From: Hormiphora californensis
Lineage: Eukaryota; Ctenophora; Tentaculata; Cydippida; Pleurobrachiidae
Assembly (NCBI GenBank): GCA_020137815.1
Contig: CM035355.1
Location: 6,987,097 to 7,051,096 of the forward strand
Reading direction: 5' to 3'
Length of the DNA: 64,000 nt
Part shown: piece by piece, positions 11,020 to 24,504 of the stretch
How positions within the stretch are numbered: the stretch's first letter is position 1
Layout of the letters: each line of letters begins with the position of its first letter
Notes under the pieces: generated by a model
Seen by the model: the letters and a program-made list of their open reading frames with translations, nothing else
What the model was told of the DNA's origin: nothing
The model's database searches: none
Program-made: the position numbers and the translations under genes

Positions 11020-12414
11020 TGTAGAGCTTCAAAAGTTTTAAGATAAACACTCTTGCTCAGTTTAATCCACAGTATGATACAAATCCCTGTGTTTTGTCCT
11101 AATCCAATTGGACGTTTGTATTCAGTGACCTTTTCTTGGACCTTCTTGAAAAGTAGACTTAACAACTTTCCTAGGTAAAGATAAATTAAATAGTATGCAA
11201 CCAGCAACAAAAGTTTAAAGAAAGAATTACTTTATGCAGGTTGCTCACCAACAATAAGAGGCAGTAAAAGTGACAGTCCAAGTTTTTTCAGTAGATTTAG
11301 GATCTGAGATGTTGTAAACTCTGAAAAAAAATATTGATCATTTGTTACGGTTTGAACTTTGAAGATAAAACAAACTCGTACCAAAACGATTTATTTCATT
11401 GAGTTGTTTTTCGTAAAAGTTCACCTGATAAAAAAGTTAACAGACCCACCTCCTTCCACGTACAGGGAGAAGACGAGAGGGGAGGTAAAGCAACCAAGAA
11501 GATTAGCTATTGTGGACACTGCAACTGCCCCCATAACATCTCCATCTGCATCCGTGACCATGACAATACCGGTTGCTATGGTACAAGGCAGACAGTTCCA
11601 TAATATTAAACCCAGTTTCACTTCACTTGGACCAAGGTTGAACCCATCGTGATCGTCAATACTGACGTTACTGGGTCGGAACGGTAACTGGGAGAAAAGA
11701 AGTACTATTTTAGTTAAAATAAAGAACCAGTATTTGAAAATTGTAAAACATGTGTTCCGAAATTCTGAGAGAACACAGAGTGAGCAACTCAACAAAACGT
11801 GTTATTAATTCTGGAACAATTCCAGAACAATCTCTAATACCTGTTCAACAATAGATGCGGCACAAAATCCTGTTATTAAAAAGAGAGGTTACTACTCCTA
11901 ATAATATCACATCCAGTGATTTCAATCCCTGCGGAGTTCTTCTGTCTTCAGTTTTAGACCTGCGAGAAAGAGTAAGAGACAGGTAGATAGAGATAGAGTA
12001 AACTAAAGAAGAGAAATAAGATGAAAAGAAGTAAGAAAATAATTCCTCTGTCAAACCCAGAAAATGTGAACAAATAACTCTGCCGAACCTTTTATAAAAT
12101 AAAATACACAAGAAATTACCTGTAAAAAGAAAGATAATGGCCACAATAACAAGTGATATTGTAGGATCTGATAGATGGTATCCAACTACTGGAATGGCAA
12201 ATGCAGCAGCTACAGCTATCAACTGATGGTGGGGTCGGTGTCAGTAAAATTTTAATTATAAATAGGTTGGTAATTAATTGGGAAGTTAATTGATAGAATA
12301 TGATTTTACCTCAGTGCAGATAAGGAAATTGGAAAGATAAAAGGTCAAAACTCTACTACAACACGACACAGCCTTGTCTTTAGTACAGCAGCCCGTTCCA
12401 GTCTCATCAGCCAT
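11020..12414 (-). CDS. SLC10A7-like membrane transporter (3' part unresolved)
   Basis: Member of the SBF/bile-acid:sodium symporter family, closest to SLC10A7, which in vertebrates affects cellular calcium and glycosylation. Exons on the minus strand: 12414-12310, 12222-12120, 11959-11841, 11687-11450, 11320-11249, 11170-11020. All have GT-AG borders with agreeing phases. Landmarks are SNFLICTE then TM1 (LIAVAAAFAIPVVG), the motif GLKLKTEEL, NCLPCTIATG in the crossover region, and PLIVG before a basic loop. Exon 11959-11841 needs two compensating single-base corrections, in the GGG at 11927-11929 and the T5 at 11878-11882. The last three helices of the family are not found; downstream lie a tandem repeat and a MITE, so the gene is either 3'-truncated or has exons I cannot recognise. 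Confidence 0.7.
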
Positions 12415-12567
12415 TATGCTAGCACAGCAGGGATATTAACTTTATTAATTATTAATTAGGATTCATTAAATCATCAAGAACAAACAACTTTATGACAATA
12501 CATCAGCGTGTGTTCAAACTCTCAATAAATTAGATACAAAATAGACCGATCAACACACGTCACACTG

Positions 12568-13170
12568 TTACACAGTCTCTATACGGTTGGATGTCAGGAC
12601 AGCTATAGTCTTTAACATAGGGATACCTGAGGGAGGAAAAGGGGTCGTTGAAGAATGTTTATTCTGAGTTCTGACCCTAATTTGATCAACTTACTATAAT
12701 ATATCAATTCCGTATTATTGGTCCCAAGTTTTACAAAAAGTAACTCACATTCTTGTAGCGTCGCCTCCATAAGGTCGGTGATGGAATCCTGAGTCTCAGC
12801 GAGATCGAACATTGAACCGAATCCCAGGCTTGTTGGCTCTTCTCCAGCTGAAGGGGATATTATTATTCTTCTTCTAGAGAGTGCCTGGGATAAACCCACA
12901 AGGAACTTAACAATTTGGTTAGCACTTATGGAGATTGTGAGTGAATGGTCCCCGAAGGAGACGGGAATATTGAAAGTTGCTAAATTCAATTCAGCACCTA
13001 CCCAGTTGAAGTTTCATAACGGGTAGGACACTCGTTGTAGACATGTGATGAGAGAGGCAAACAGAAACAGCAGAGTAGCGTTGTGCCTGTTTAATTGAAC
13101 GGGCAGATTGTTGCCGAGCGGCCATTCTAAAGGCAGCCATGCCAGCCCTTCTTCCACCAGCCCCTAGCAT
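12568..13170 (-). CDS. Unrecognised protein, mitochondrial-type N-terminus
   Basis: I do not recognise the family. The start at 13170 gives MLGAGGRRAGMAAFRMAARQ, an Arg/Ala-rich stretch without acidic residues that resembles a mitochondrial presequence. The body contains ISANQIVKFLVGLSQALSRR and an acidic segment, and the second exon (12626-12568) encodes CIPMLKTIAVLTSNRIETV before the stop. The intron is 12748-12627 with a strong GTGAGT donor, phase 1. Near 12990-13005 the frame breaks: one extra base must be removed to join the N-terminal and body frames (or a 22-nt intron assumed, which is unlikely in an animal). The corrected product is about 160 residues. It is divergent from FMR1/FXR with only 364 bp between starts. 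Confidence 0.5.
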
Positions 13171-13534
13171 TACTAAAGGAGGTTTTCTGTTACAGATGTA
13201 GTTGGTAGCTTTGTTAACAGTGAAAATAAGGTAAAACAAGCGTCTGTAGCTGGTGTTTCAACTGGATTTTCAACTTTTGAAAAGAAAAAAAAAAGTTTGA
13301 AAAAGAAGTTTGAAAAGTTAAGCTTTTGAAAAGCTCAAGTTGCGCGCGCGGCACGCTACTGCAGCGTATACTTTCGGCACGCGCGTTCGAAAACCAACTG
13401 AATTTAAGGTTGGTTGCGGAGGAGGAATGATCGTCAGATAACGGCGGGAAAGCGGATTTTATCTCATACTTCAATCAAGCTTGTAAACTTTTGTTTGTGA
13501 AACAATACCAATTCGTCTACCAATTACGTCAAAC
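13171..13534. promoter_or_regulatory. Shared divergent promoter region
   Basis: The 364 bp separate the start codons of the unrecognised minus-strand gene and of FMR1/FXR. The middle (13340-13390) is unusually CpG-rich for this window (GCGCGCGCGGCACGC and CGGCACGCGCG). Inference: a bidirectional promoter; no TATA box is evident. Confidence 0.45.
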
Positions 13535-16500
13535 ATGCACCTTCCTGACGATCTAGAGGTTGAAGTGCAATCGCACACCAATAATGCCTGGTACAAGGTT
13601 CGTCTCCATTGTTCTTCCTAGTTCATCAGGACTCCTTCTCACTTTACTAATTAGTCTTTACTATCTAATTTAGATTCGGCAAACAAATAACAATTGTTTC
13701 AGGCTTGGATCATCGACATCTACCATACAACCGCCCTATGCTACTTCGGGTAATAATATTTAGTTTGATCTGTTATTTATTGACGACACAAATAGCTGAC
13801 AATTCCCCAATCCCCATCCCAAATGAAGTCTTTATTAGTATTAACGATATACCTCTTCTCTCGTCAGATGGAAGTCTGATCAGATTGTGCCACTGATGCG
13901 CATTCGTCTACCACCCAAGTACGCGGGTAATCACCAATACTGCATTTTTGAAGAAGTGGAGGTCCTCAGTCCTGAAGTCCCTCGGGGATGGTAAGTTACA
14001 TCCTAGTTCTAAGGGGATATATTCGCCCAGAAAGAATACATTCCTATTGCATCTTTGGTTGAGTACAAAGCACCCCTCCCTACAATTATACTTGTCTGCT
14101 TTGTTTCCCCAGTATCTCCTAATCTCCCACTTTAACACACACTGACCCTCTCCAGGTGGCCCGCTGTAATCGAGCAGGTAAGCTCTGACAGGAGGAACTA
14201 CTCCATCAAATATCAGGATCTCAACGACTTCTCTTGTAAAGACATCGTGGGAAGGGACCGGATCCGTCCTCTTATCAAGTGGTGAGTCGAATATTACATC
14301 GCTTTATTTTGTTGACAAGTCTTCCACAACCCACCTAAAAAAGTGTCTCAGGTTCAAACCCGTCAGTCACTAAATAGCCCCCTCTAACCCCCATCTATTT
14401 TTAGTCCGCCCATTCACGCTGAGCAGTTCCTGAAGCACTCAATAGAAGTTAGTGACAAGTTGCGTGACAGCGCTGACGTGCCTGGAGTTCTAGATGACAA
14501 GGCATTCAAGAAGTTCAAGGATGATACTGGGGCCAGCCTGATCAGATACGATAAATCATCAAACAGCGTTGTTGTTCTGGTACGTGAGAGAGTTTGAATT
14601 ATATTTTACATCTGAACTAATGTGGTACTCAATTCAACTATTATTATACGTGTAAGCATCTTGTGTAGTTAGATATTCAGCTTTTAAATCAGTTCTGGCA
14701 GTGAAAAACCACTGTCTTATTCCTTGCTAATCAAGATTCAATACCTTGTTTAGGAAATCCTTTTACCGTAACCACCCAATACTCTGCTTCTGGTCCCAAT
14801 CCCAACTTTCATGACCCTATCGATGATCTACCCTAACCCTCAATCCCCATGCCATACCTCCTCAGACCACAACCCCCTCTCTAACCCCTCCTCCTTCCCA
14901 ATAACCCTCTCTCCCCTAGAAGCCTCTAACCCCTCCCTCCCCTAGACACCTCTAACCCCGTCCCTCCTCCCCTAGACACCCCACGTGACTGTTCTAAGGA
15001 CTGCTGAACACTGTCTTGGTTACCTGCTGGCTCGTCAGGAACAGAAAGTTGAAATGTTCCTCCGGAACAAGAGATACAACGAGCGTCTCAAGGTAACTAA
15101 ACTAGGAAAGTGGGTGTAGCGATTAATTGTTCTAACCCTCCTTTACGTGGTAATAAAGGATCGAGCAAGGCAAGAAAGTGTTGTAACAACAAAATTCAAC
15201 TTATTAATTCACTCCCTTCACTGGTTGTTAAATTTCACATCTTGTAGATCTATAACTAATAACACTACTGCAGCTAGCTACTGGCAGCACTCCAATCACT
15301 CATGTTCCCCTTCCAATTTCCATCCACTCAGACTGATCCCGATGCTGTCCTAACCGACCAACCACCACTGTCACCCACCTCTGCAGTTCCCCCTCTGCAG
15401 CTATTGCAGCAGGGTGGAGATCAGGCTGCAGCTGCCGGGGTAGTTCCACAACCACTTCACCAGATACCACTTCAACAGGTTGTTAAATACACACTTCACG
15501 TGTCATGACAAATCAGGGGTTGTCCGGTTCTTGATAAATCTGGGTTATTCGATTATAAAACCACTGGTGAACCGTTTGGTTTGCTTTGAACCAAACACTG
15601 ATTATCGATATCCCCAACTCGACTTCATTGGGTCAATTAGGTATACTGGAAAGTTCTCTTTTATAACCCTCAACCTTCCTCAGCAATTTACGGACGAGTT
15701 CACGATTAGTCCCAACTTTATGGGTCTAGCCATTGGTGTCCGGGGAAAGAACATTAATGAGGCTAGGAAGATCCCTGGTATCATTTCACTTGACTTGAAC
15801 GAAGAGGACTGTACCTTTACGTGAGTAGTCGCACTCAGTTTTTTCCTCTCATCATCCCCCTGATCTCATTCATGATACTATTCCTGGTCGCTTCATCTGT
15901 TGTTAGATACCTCTAGTTATATGTCCCGCTTTGCCCCTAATTAGTAACCATTTGATCCTAATGTTTTTAGCAACATTGTCCACTGATGTCCCTAACGTAC
16001 ACTACCATCCCTGTAGGATTACTGGGGAATCTCGTGAAGCGGTCAGTAAAGCGAGAGAGCACCTTGAGCACGGGGAACTAATTATCAAAATTGGACAGGA
16101 CATTACTCGTAAGTCAGTAGTCACCATACTTCCCATACCCTACTACCCTAGTTGTCCCTAAATCGACCTCAATTATAACACCCCTCTCAGCTCGGATTAT
16201 TGGAAAGAAAGGGAACACAATTCGGGATATTATCCACAAGGCTAACTGTGTGAGAGTGAAAGTAGATCCTGATGTTGATACCGGTTAGTTGTTTTGAAAG
16301 AATACTTGGCCCCAATAATTGGGGATGGGGTATGGGGTGCATACTGGAATTACTAAAGTGACTTCGAGAGGGTTTATTGGCTTGATTTTATCAGCTAGCT
16401 AATTGATAGTTAATAAGTTGAATAGCTAATTGGTAATGTGTTTCAGAAGGTTACGAGACTGGCCACACCAAGTTCACTTTCGTTGGTACTCTCAAATCTC

Positions 16501-18374
16501 TGAAACATGCTAAAATCCTGATAAACTGCCAAATTAACTACATCAAGGTAACTTTCTACTACACTATATTCCTGTTCATCGAAGCCCCTTTCAGTCCTCC
16601 GGCCCCTGAATTAGTTAGCCCTCTCTAAGTCCCAATCTTCCCTCACCAGGAAATGATGGAGATGAATAGTGCTAATATGAAGGCTGACGAAGAACTGCGA
16701 AAGAAACTTGGAATGGTCAAGTTAGACGGTCCTAATGACATGCCAATCGGTCAAGACGCACTTATTTTAACCCCAAGAGCTCCTGTCAACATCACATCAG
16801 CCAATGAGGTATGTCTCACTTCCAGACTTGATCTACCGGACCGTCACACAATTCCCGGCGGCTGGCTCATTCCTGTTTTGGCGCTTTTTCTCCGCGCCCG
16901 CTGCCAACTGCTTCTTTTCACCTTGCCGCGTAAAAAGTATGCCGTTTCATAGCAAGTGAAACAGAAAGGGGCCGCGCGTTCACAGGTGCGCGTCTATCAA
17001 CTGCCTACGTCATTTCAACCGTTTTTAACCGCTGGTCACCGTTCGACACGTGTCACGTCCCGCTACTTCTGTTCTAATCACCCTTTCTTGTCCCAGATTG
17101 AAGGTAAAAACTACCCAACAACTCCAAATGGTCCTGTGTATCAGAAATCGTACAGCAACACTGTTCAATACACCGTCACCATGCCCAATGCTGAGAGTAA
17201 GTAAATTATTATTCTGTTTTTGTGACTTCTTACTGAGAGAATAATCTTTGAAAAACATTTAATAACAATGATTCTACCCATCAGGACTAGAACTAGACCC
17301 CGAAGATAAACAGGGACGACACAGTCAGCACCAGTCACGTGTTAAAGTACAGGCACCTTCAGAGAAAGGTAAATTTTGCTTCAATACTTCATTATTCCAA
17401 CTTATTTTATTGTTTCTTTGTTTTACTTTTCCAGATTCCCTAACTTATTTTTTATTCTACATATTCCTCTAACTCTCAGAGATTTCTAACCCATGTCCTC
17501 CCCCACCAGTTGAGGAAAAGGCAGCTCCCCTACAACAGCGTGTATCACGCGAGAACACCCGTGAAGTACCAAGAGAGAGGTCCATTCCCCGGGGCGAAGT
17601 TCCTAAGGAGAGGGAATTCCCCCGAGAGAGGGATCAACCACGGGAGAGGGAGCAACCACGAGAGACCTACCGTACCCGAGATCTCACCAACACCAGGCGA
17701 CCGAGTCCCTCTAACAAGAACTCATTGACCCGTGCAACAACCCCCAAAACGGCTACCACTAAGAAGCCTAAAGTTGACATCAAACTTGTCAACGAGAAGA
17801 TTGGATCTGCCCTGGGTGAGGGCAAGGTGAGTTACATCTGTTCGGAAGAGGGTATTAATAATGCATTAATTAATGCTTTGCTCCCATGACCTAACGTATT
17901 AAAATTGATTGCCTTTTTAATTAACTCAATTAATTTCCCCAGAAACAGCTGAAATCAGAAGATTTGAGATCAGAGCAGCAGGCCGCCATTGAGGACCTTG
18001 TAAAGGCTGAGGCATCCACTGTTACACAGGAGGAAGACGTAAGTTGGGCTGATATATGTAGAGGGCGATGGGGTGGGGAGGGGGTATAATGGTGGCATGG
18101 TACTGGTACTGCAAGGGAGGGTTAGAAAAAGGTGGTATGATCAGGAATTTCAGCTCCGAAGGGAGGGGGTATCGGGGTAGCTGGCCCAGATGGTGGGGTG
18201 TATATCCCTTGTTAAGACCTGACCTAGGTTTGTCCTCAGAAGGAAAATCAGAAGGTTACCGTGAACAACCAGAACCTCCCCATGGATAACAGTAAACACA
18301 CCAACGAGAATGATAACCTGACCAAGTCTCGAACTGTCCAAGCGAATGAGCTGAGCCATGCAACCACCTGCTAA
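13535..18374 (+). CDS. FMR1: FMRP/FXR family RNA-binding protein
   Basis: Cytoplasmic RNA-binding translational regulator of the FMR1/FXR1/FXR2 family. Exons: 13535-13597, 13703-13749, 13868-13990, 14157-14281, 14405-14579, 14976-15092, 15278-15478, 15684-15820, 16017-16108, 16191-16283, 16447-16547, 16650-16808, 17097-17196, 17285-17368, 17510-17826, 17943-18038, 18240-18374; about 721 residues. Domains in order: tandem Tudor/Agenet (exons 1-4), KH0 (exons 5-6), KH1 with GLAIGVRGKNI, KH2 with RIIGKKGNTIRDI, then an Arg/Glu-rich tail (repeated PRERE) in place of a strict RGG box. Exon 4 is one base short: a C is missing at 14161-14162 (TGG CCx GCT), since flanking phases and homology agree otherwise. 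The exon 7 acceptor could be 15278 or, with another frame correction, 15274. As invertebrates usually have a single family member, the FMR1/FXR distinction is not made. Confidence 0.92.
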
Positions 18375-19008
18375 ATGAGGTATGTGTTGTTGTTATAGTG
18401 GCCTCCCAGTGAGTGGCCTATTTAAAGAACCCAACTGTAGAACAATTTACCCGTTTCTAAATATTTGATAGTTATATAAGCGTGTAATAAACAAGTTAAA
18501 TAGTTAACTGTTAAAAGACTGCTCTATTTGAATTGTAACCTATTTATGTACAACCTATTTATGAGCCTATATTCCATTTTAACGGAATGGAAACGCCAGG
18601 TTTTTAAGAGTAAATCAGTGATATATGAGAAAGTGTATTCTAGTTAGAAAGAGAGAAAGAGAAGAATGAAAGCAGGGGTTGGTGTTTCCATCTCCTACGC
18701 TATATATCACGTAACTGCACTATTAACCACGGACTATTGGACCTTATATTATACCATTATATTATTTGAGAGTGGCCATGCATATATAGTAAATTAGTTT
18801 TCGTTGCGTGTGTATTATTATACGTAAAACGAGCTAAGGTCATCGCGCTACTAATGAGCATAAATAAGCTATAATTACATACAATGAAGAGAATGTAAGA
18901 GAATCTTAGAAAATTACCAAATGGACTTTGTGTCATAGCTTTTGTGTGGCTGCGATCTCTTCTCATGTCTGCTGAGCATGCGCCACTTTGTGAAAGTGCC
19001 GCGGCTGC

Positions 19009-19011
<3 letters not shown>

Positions 19012-19089
<78 letters not shown>
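19012..19089. repeat. (GA)n microsatellite
   Basis: About 39 uninterrupted GA units. Confidence 0.95.
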
Positions 19090-19091
<2 letters not shown>

Positions 19092-21076
19092 AATTGATAA
19101 TGTTTAGGGTTACCAGAAAAAGATACGTCATGCCAAGCTCATTCCTCCCGCCCAGATTAATTATACTGCAAATTCTGGGTAATGTCCGTTCCTAGGTCGT
19201 TGGCTGAGAAATTAGCTGGGAAGAGCCTTAAATTGACTATCTTTTTCTTTCACATTCTTTCATATTCTTAAAGTTATTCAATATATTAATATTTAAGGAA
19301 GGGGATATCGATATTTGAACTTTATAATATAGGGATTGCTATGTTTTTCAATTGTCAACTCTATTTTTGGAGGTTTTGAGACGTTATTGCTATGTAATAA
19401 TATTACTAATAGTCGTTATAATTAACCGGTTGTTAAAATCTGATTAACAGTAAAAACGGGCCTCCCAAAATAGTACGACTCCGAAATTCCTGACGCCCTT
19501 TTTTACTAAGAAACAATTTATTTTCTCATTTATGGAGCGGTCTTTGGCAACTACCGTTGAATTGGAAGTGTACTAACTTTCCCGCATCACGTGTAATACG
19601 GAGTGCTTGGTACGTGAGGGGGAATTGATAATAGAGAAAATTATCATTTCTTTGTGACATGTTTATTGATACTGTCCAATCTGTAAATTAGTTACATGCA
19701 TTTCCAAGTCGGTCCTTCTTTTATCCTACACTATATGCTTCTCCACTACTTAATATTACATGTTCTCACTATTTTCCTCTCTTCTCTCCTCTTCTGTTAG
19801 TACATTGACTGTCAACAACTATACCAGGGGAACGCGTATTGCTTTCTTTCATCTCTTTTTCTCCCCTTCACCTATCTCTCTCACCGTGATGAGTTAGGAC
19901 ACACTTTCCCTACGTCAGAGCCAGCACTCAGATACACAGCGTATATATTTTGAGAGCTGAGAGTGTGTATATATATGCGGGTAGGAAATCTCGAATTAAA
20001 TTGACCCACCGCACGCTCTCTTCATTTTTCATTCTGTCTGTCTCACAGCTTCTCTCCCTGTCTCTTTCTATCTCTCCCGCATCTCTGCGTTATATCCTTG
20101 GCGCATAATTGGCCTACTCAGAAGCAGACAGAAAAAAGAACAGGGAGACTGAATGAATGAATGAGAGAAAAAGTGAAGCTCTGACAGAGAAATCAGTGTG
20201 GCGAGAGACCTGTATAGAGTCTGGTGTTGTGTCCTTTCCCATTTCCGCTTGTTTTTTACTTCTCTCTCTCCCCCTGTGTGACAGTATATAGTGTTAGGTA
20301 ATTGCGTGATATATAGAACCAGTAGAACTAATAATTTCTTTCTGTATGCCTAATTAATACACAACTATACACATTATCTTTTTTACTTTCCGGAAACCTC
20401 GCCTGTCATTATTTTTGACGCCTCTCTTTTTCTCATTGCCTCCTTATTTTCTCTCGATGGAGGACACATTATAGATCTGTCTGCTGTCTACCCTTCGTCA
20501 CTCATCATCCCTAGCACACTTCTACCGATTCGCTAGTTTGAAGATGCTGCTTCTATCTCTCCACACACCACTACCTAGGCGACAGTGGTGCTACATCAAT
20601 TACCTACCCCCTGATTATCCACTGGCACTATATTTGGCCGCTTTCTCTTCCCGTGTGTGTGTGCTTCATTACAGCAAACCAATTGACTCCTGGAGAGTGA
20701 GGGATAGAGAGATAGAGAGAAGAGGAGCATATGTAAGATGAAGACATGCCATTTCAGATATATTATATGCTAACTTGTTCTCAAGCTGTCCACGTCTCTT
20801 CAATTAATATATCGTCCTCCTCCCACCGACTAGCCTCCTCCTCCTACTACTACTACTCATAAACATGGTCATTCTCTCCTCCGCGGAATATATTCCGTGG
20901 TTTATCTGTGTCTGTCTAGGCGTCGCGCTGATTAGCCCCAGCTGCATCTCAAATTCCGCCCTCTCTCTAGAAGGAATACCAACACGCCTTATTGAAATTA
21001 ATGAGCGAAAATTAAGGCCTGTTTGCTATTTGCTCACGCTCTCCCTCTCCATATTCCTCCCTCTTCTTCGCTCACC

Positions 21077-21251
<175 letters not shown>

Positions 21252-21399
21252 TTCTCTCTATCTATCTTTATGTCTTCTGTCGTGCCTTCCTGACCTCTCA
21301 AGCGTGGTTCGGTGTGTTGCTTTGACAAATCCATGTTGATCTGCTCTTAATTTTTAACCGCTTTGTAAGTGACACGATTTGACACAATTTTGTTTGTGT

Positions 21400-21423
21400 G
21401 TGAGAGAGAGAGAGATCAGAGAG

Positions 21424-21454
<31 letters not shown>

Positions 21455-21457
21455 GAG

Positions 21458-21527
<70 letters not shown>
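21400..21527. repeat. Compound (GA)n(GT)n microsatellite
   Basis: GA-rich run to about 21460, followed by about 32 GT units. Confidence 0.95.
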
Positions 21528-21528
<1 letters not shown>

Positions 21529-21839
21529 ACAATGTTAATAACGGCTAATACTCTCCCACTTACTACAGCTCCTGCGACACTTGTTTGTACGTCCGTTTGC
21601 TGTCTCCACCTATCCTATCTTCTTCTCTCTCGCTGCTTTCTCATCTTATCTTTCTCTCTCGCTGCTTTCTCATCTTATCTTTCTCTCTCGCTGCTTTCTC
21701 ATCTGCATGTTTGATTGCAGATAGAAACATAGATTGCTAGTATTTACATACCCATATTACATATAAGTCTCCTCAGCTCTTGTATCTGTGGGGGATAGAG
21801 GGCAGCCGGCAGATATGGTCGAGAGACTATCTTTACGAA

Positions 21840-21878
<39 letters not shown>

Positions 21879-22318
21879 TCTCTCTCTCCTTGTTCTCTCT
21901 CTCTCCCTCTTCCTCCCCTATCTCTCTCTATCCTTCCCTTTCTCTCTATCTGTATCTCTCCCTTTCTATCTCTGATCTCTCTCTCTCAGCTCTCTCTCTC
22001 TCTCTCTCTCTCCCTCTGACGTAGATCGTAGACGTTTCATATTCAGCAGTATATTAATTGAAGGAGGATCTCAACTGCAATCTACCATGTTATGTTGCCC
22101 AGCTCCACTAAATAATATATTCTCTCGCTGGACTCGTCGTTGTTATGTCGAGCAAGGCACTCGGCTACATGTTAATTCTTGTACTGTTGAGGTTCTCTTT
22201 TTTAACAAGTGTTATTTCCTTACATGCTAGCTTCTATATTTCCGTTTTCTCTTCATCTGAGTCTCTGACACTTTTCTGCCGTATCTCTAATGTCTAGGTA
22301 GCTGTTATGTCACAGTAG

Positions 22319-23766
22319 ATGGGTGAAGAAGACACCAACGAAGACTCTATGGGAGGGTTCAATTCTTCATCGAGTGCCGTTCATCCGGGAGGGCATTTTG
22401 TCTACCTAACCCCTGCCCTGTTCACCCCTCTCTTCTTGCTGGGCGGGTTCGCTACCTCCTCCCTCCTCTATGTGATCCTAAAGTTCTATCGTCGCTCCAT
22501 TCACCCCTACTTTTTCATGGTCTTCTTTTGCTTCTGTCAGGTATGCGATTATCAAAGGGTTCTCTCACAGGACACAGTTCACTCATTTAATGAGTCATTA
22601 ATTAAATTTAAAGTTCATCCACGACCGTTTTCGTCATTCATATGAGATATCCACCGGTAGTTTCTTCATCCCAGTCTCCTCACAACTCCTATTTCTTTCA
22701 GATATTCGTCCTCTCCCAGTTTCTCCTATCCTTCTTCGGAGCGACAACAAAGCCCCTCGATTGCTCGTTCAACATGACGCTCCGGTCAACAGCAGTCAGC
22801 ATGTTATCCTACTCGATGTTCTGTATAACAGCTGCCCGGTTCACCGCCCTAAAGCTACCCCTCCGATACAAACGGATCCTGCACGTGCAGAACCAGTTGG
22901 GGGCATGTCTGGTGATCATCCTGTGGGCATCCTCCCTCTCAGTACCACCTCTGTTTGGACTTTGTGGATTTGCGTACAATTCACGTGAACAGAGGTGTGA
23001 GTACTTGGATATCAGTGCATACGGGTGTACCGCATTCTACATAATTTACTGCTTCTTTGGGATCCTCTTCCCACGGCTCCTCACCATCTCCCTCTACGTA
23101 TTTATTTACAAATCCGTCCGGAAGAATCAAAGTTTGAAGCGTCGTTACGCCAGGGTCACATCGTTCCTGAATGGTCTCCAGAACGTCCTGTCAATCACCA
23201 CAGTTCTTACATTTGTGCTCACTTCTGAGAACAGGGAGAATGGGGCGGTACGGACTCGTAATATGGCAGCGCCCCCTGTCCGTCCTCCAGTCAGATCACC
23301 TGGGGTGTCCCGGAGAGAACGGACTATGTTCAACGGGGCTATCGATTTTGTGGAGGAGATGAAGCGTCCCAGGGGCTACAGTATCGTAGATAGGCACCCC
23401 TCCGGTCGGACCATGCGACGTTATACCAGTTTCGAGTGCAGGAAGAGGTCCACCTACCAGAAGCTAGTGGAGGATCTGCACAACGTACCATTTGCTATCG
23501 TCCTAGTGGTGACCCTGACGTCGCTCACTGTGCTACCCCTTCTTTGCAACGTTATTCAAGTGGGCCAGGAATCGGACCGGCACTCTTGGGATTGGTTTCT
23601 GGATATTGCCCTTCTCTCCCTCCTCATCTCTCTAACCTGCTCACCATACGCCTACCTACTGACTGTGAAAAGTATCAAAGACAAATTTTACATAACCATG
23701 CGGCTGCTACGTCGTTATGTTTACAATAAACGGGATCGGTGGGCCAACAAGTTTTTTAATCGCTAA
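22319..23766 (+). CDS. Orphan class A (rhodopsin-like) GPCR
   Basis: Two exons, 22319-22540 and 22702-23766 (phase 0), give about 428 residues. The extracellular N-terminus has N-glycosylation sites (NSSSS). Helices: TM1 TPALFTPLFLLGGFATSSLLYV, TM2 HPYFFMVFFCFCQ into exon 2, and TM3 ending in CITAARFTALKLPLRY, where the usual D/E-R-Y is A-R-F. TM4 contains VIILWASSLSVPPLFGL, TM5 YIIYCFFGILFPRLLTISLYVFIY, TM6 FAIVLVVTLTSLTVLPLLCNVI and TM7 IALLSLLISLTCSPYAYLL, with SPYAY in place of NPxxY. The third intracellular loop is long and basic (about residues 235-325). The ligand cannot be inferred. The altered DRY and NPxxY motifs suggest a divergent subfamily. An AATAAA lies at 24027-24032. Confidence 0.8.
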
Positions 23767-24504
23767 ACGTGTGTGCCCAACTTGGTGTGTGTATAAATGT
23801 CACAATTATTTTGTGCCTGTTCGTTTGTCTGTTTGTAATTCTGTATGTTTGTTTGTATTTCTGTTTGTCCTGTTGGTTTGATAGAATCAGGTAGTCTGTC
23901 CGTCTGTTTGTCTGTTTTGGTAGTTTGTCAGTTTGTTTGTGTGCGTGTACCTATCTGTCTGTGTGACTGTTTGTATGAGTGAAACTTTGGGTGTTAGTGC
24001 AGTGTTCCAGTAACATTTGGGTGTGAAATAAAGGACAATAAGGTTACTAGAACTTCGTATATGTTTGTGTGCGTGTGTTTTGAGAATGGTACAGTTGTTA
24101 CTTAAACTTTTAATATTCCAAATAAATAATTAGCCTGCTATAAATACATCATGTGTGTTAGGTCCAGTAATTATACACACCTTCATACGCTTGATATTGA
24201 GATGTGTGCTTCCAGGTGTCCTATATTGGGGGAATATTCTGCTGAAGAGAAAGTTCAGCTTGGCAAGAATGTACAGTTCAGGAATTCTATCTGTGAGAGA
24301 GAAGGAAGAGAGGGAGGGAGGGAAAAAATGAGAGGTAGGAGGAAAGAAAAAATAAGAGAGGTTGAGAGATAGAGAGAAGGAGGAAACCACTAATGCGACC
24401 GCTACACGCATGGGCAACTCTCTCAGGTTAAGGTATAACAACTAGATCAGATTGCTACCTCAGATGCTACAGTTTGCTTCCTCTCATCCTCCTGTAATAC
24501 CACC
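23767..24504. other. 3' UTR and intergenic
   Basis: GTTTGT/CTGT-rich sequence follows the GPCR stop, with a polyadenylation signal AATAAA at 24027-24032, then a purine-rich (GAGA) stretch at 24290-24385. No gene seen. Confidence 0.6.

Noticed and set aside
12983-13004. 22-nt GT-AG intron in the unrecognised minus-strand gene
   Set aside because: Frame would fit, but introns this short are not expected in animals and other single-base errors in the window explain it better.
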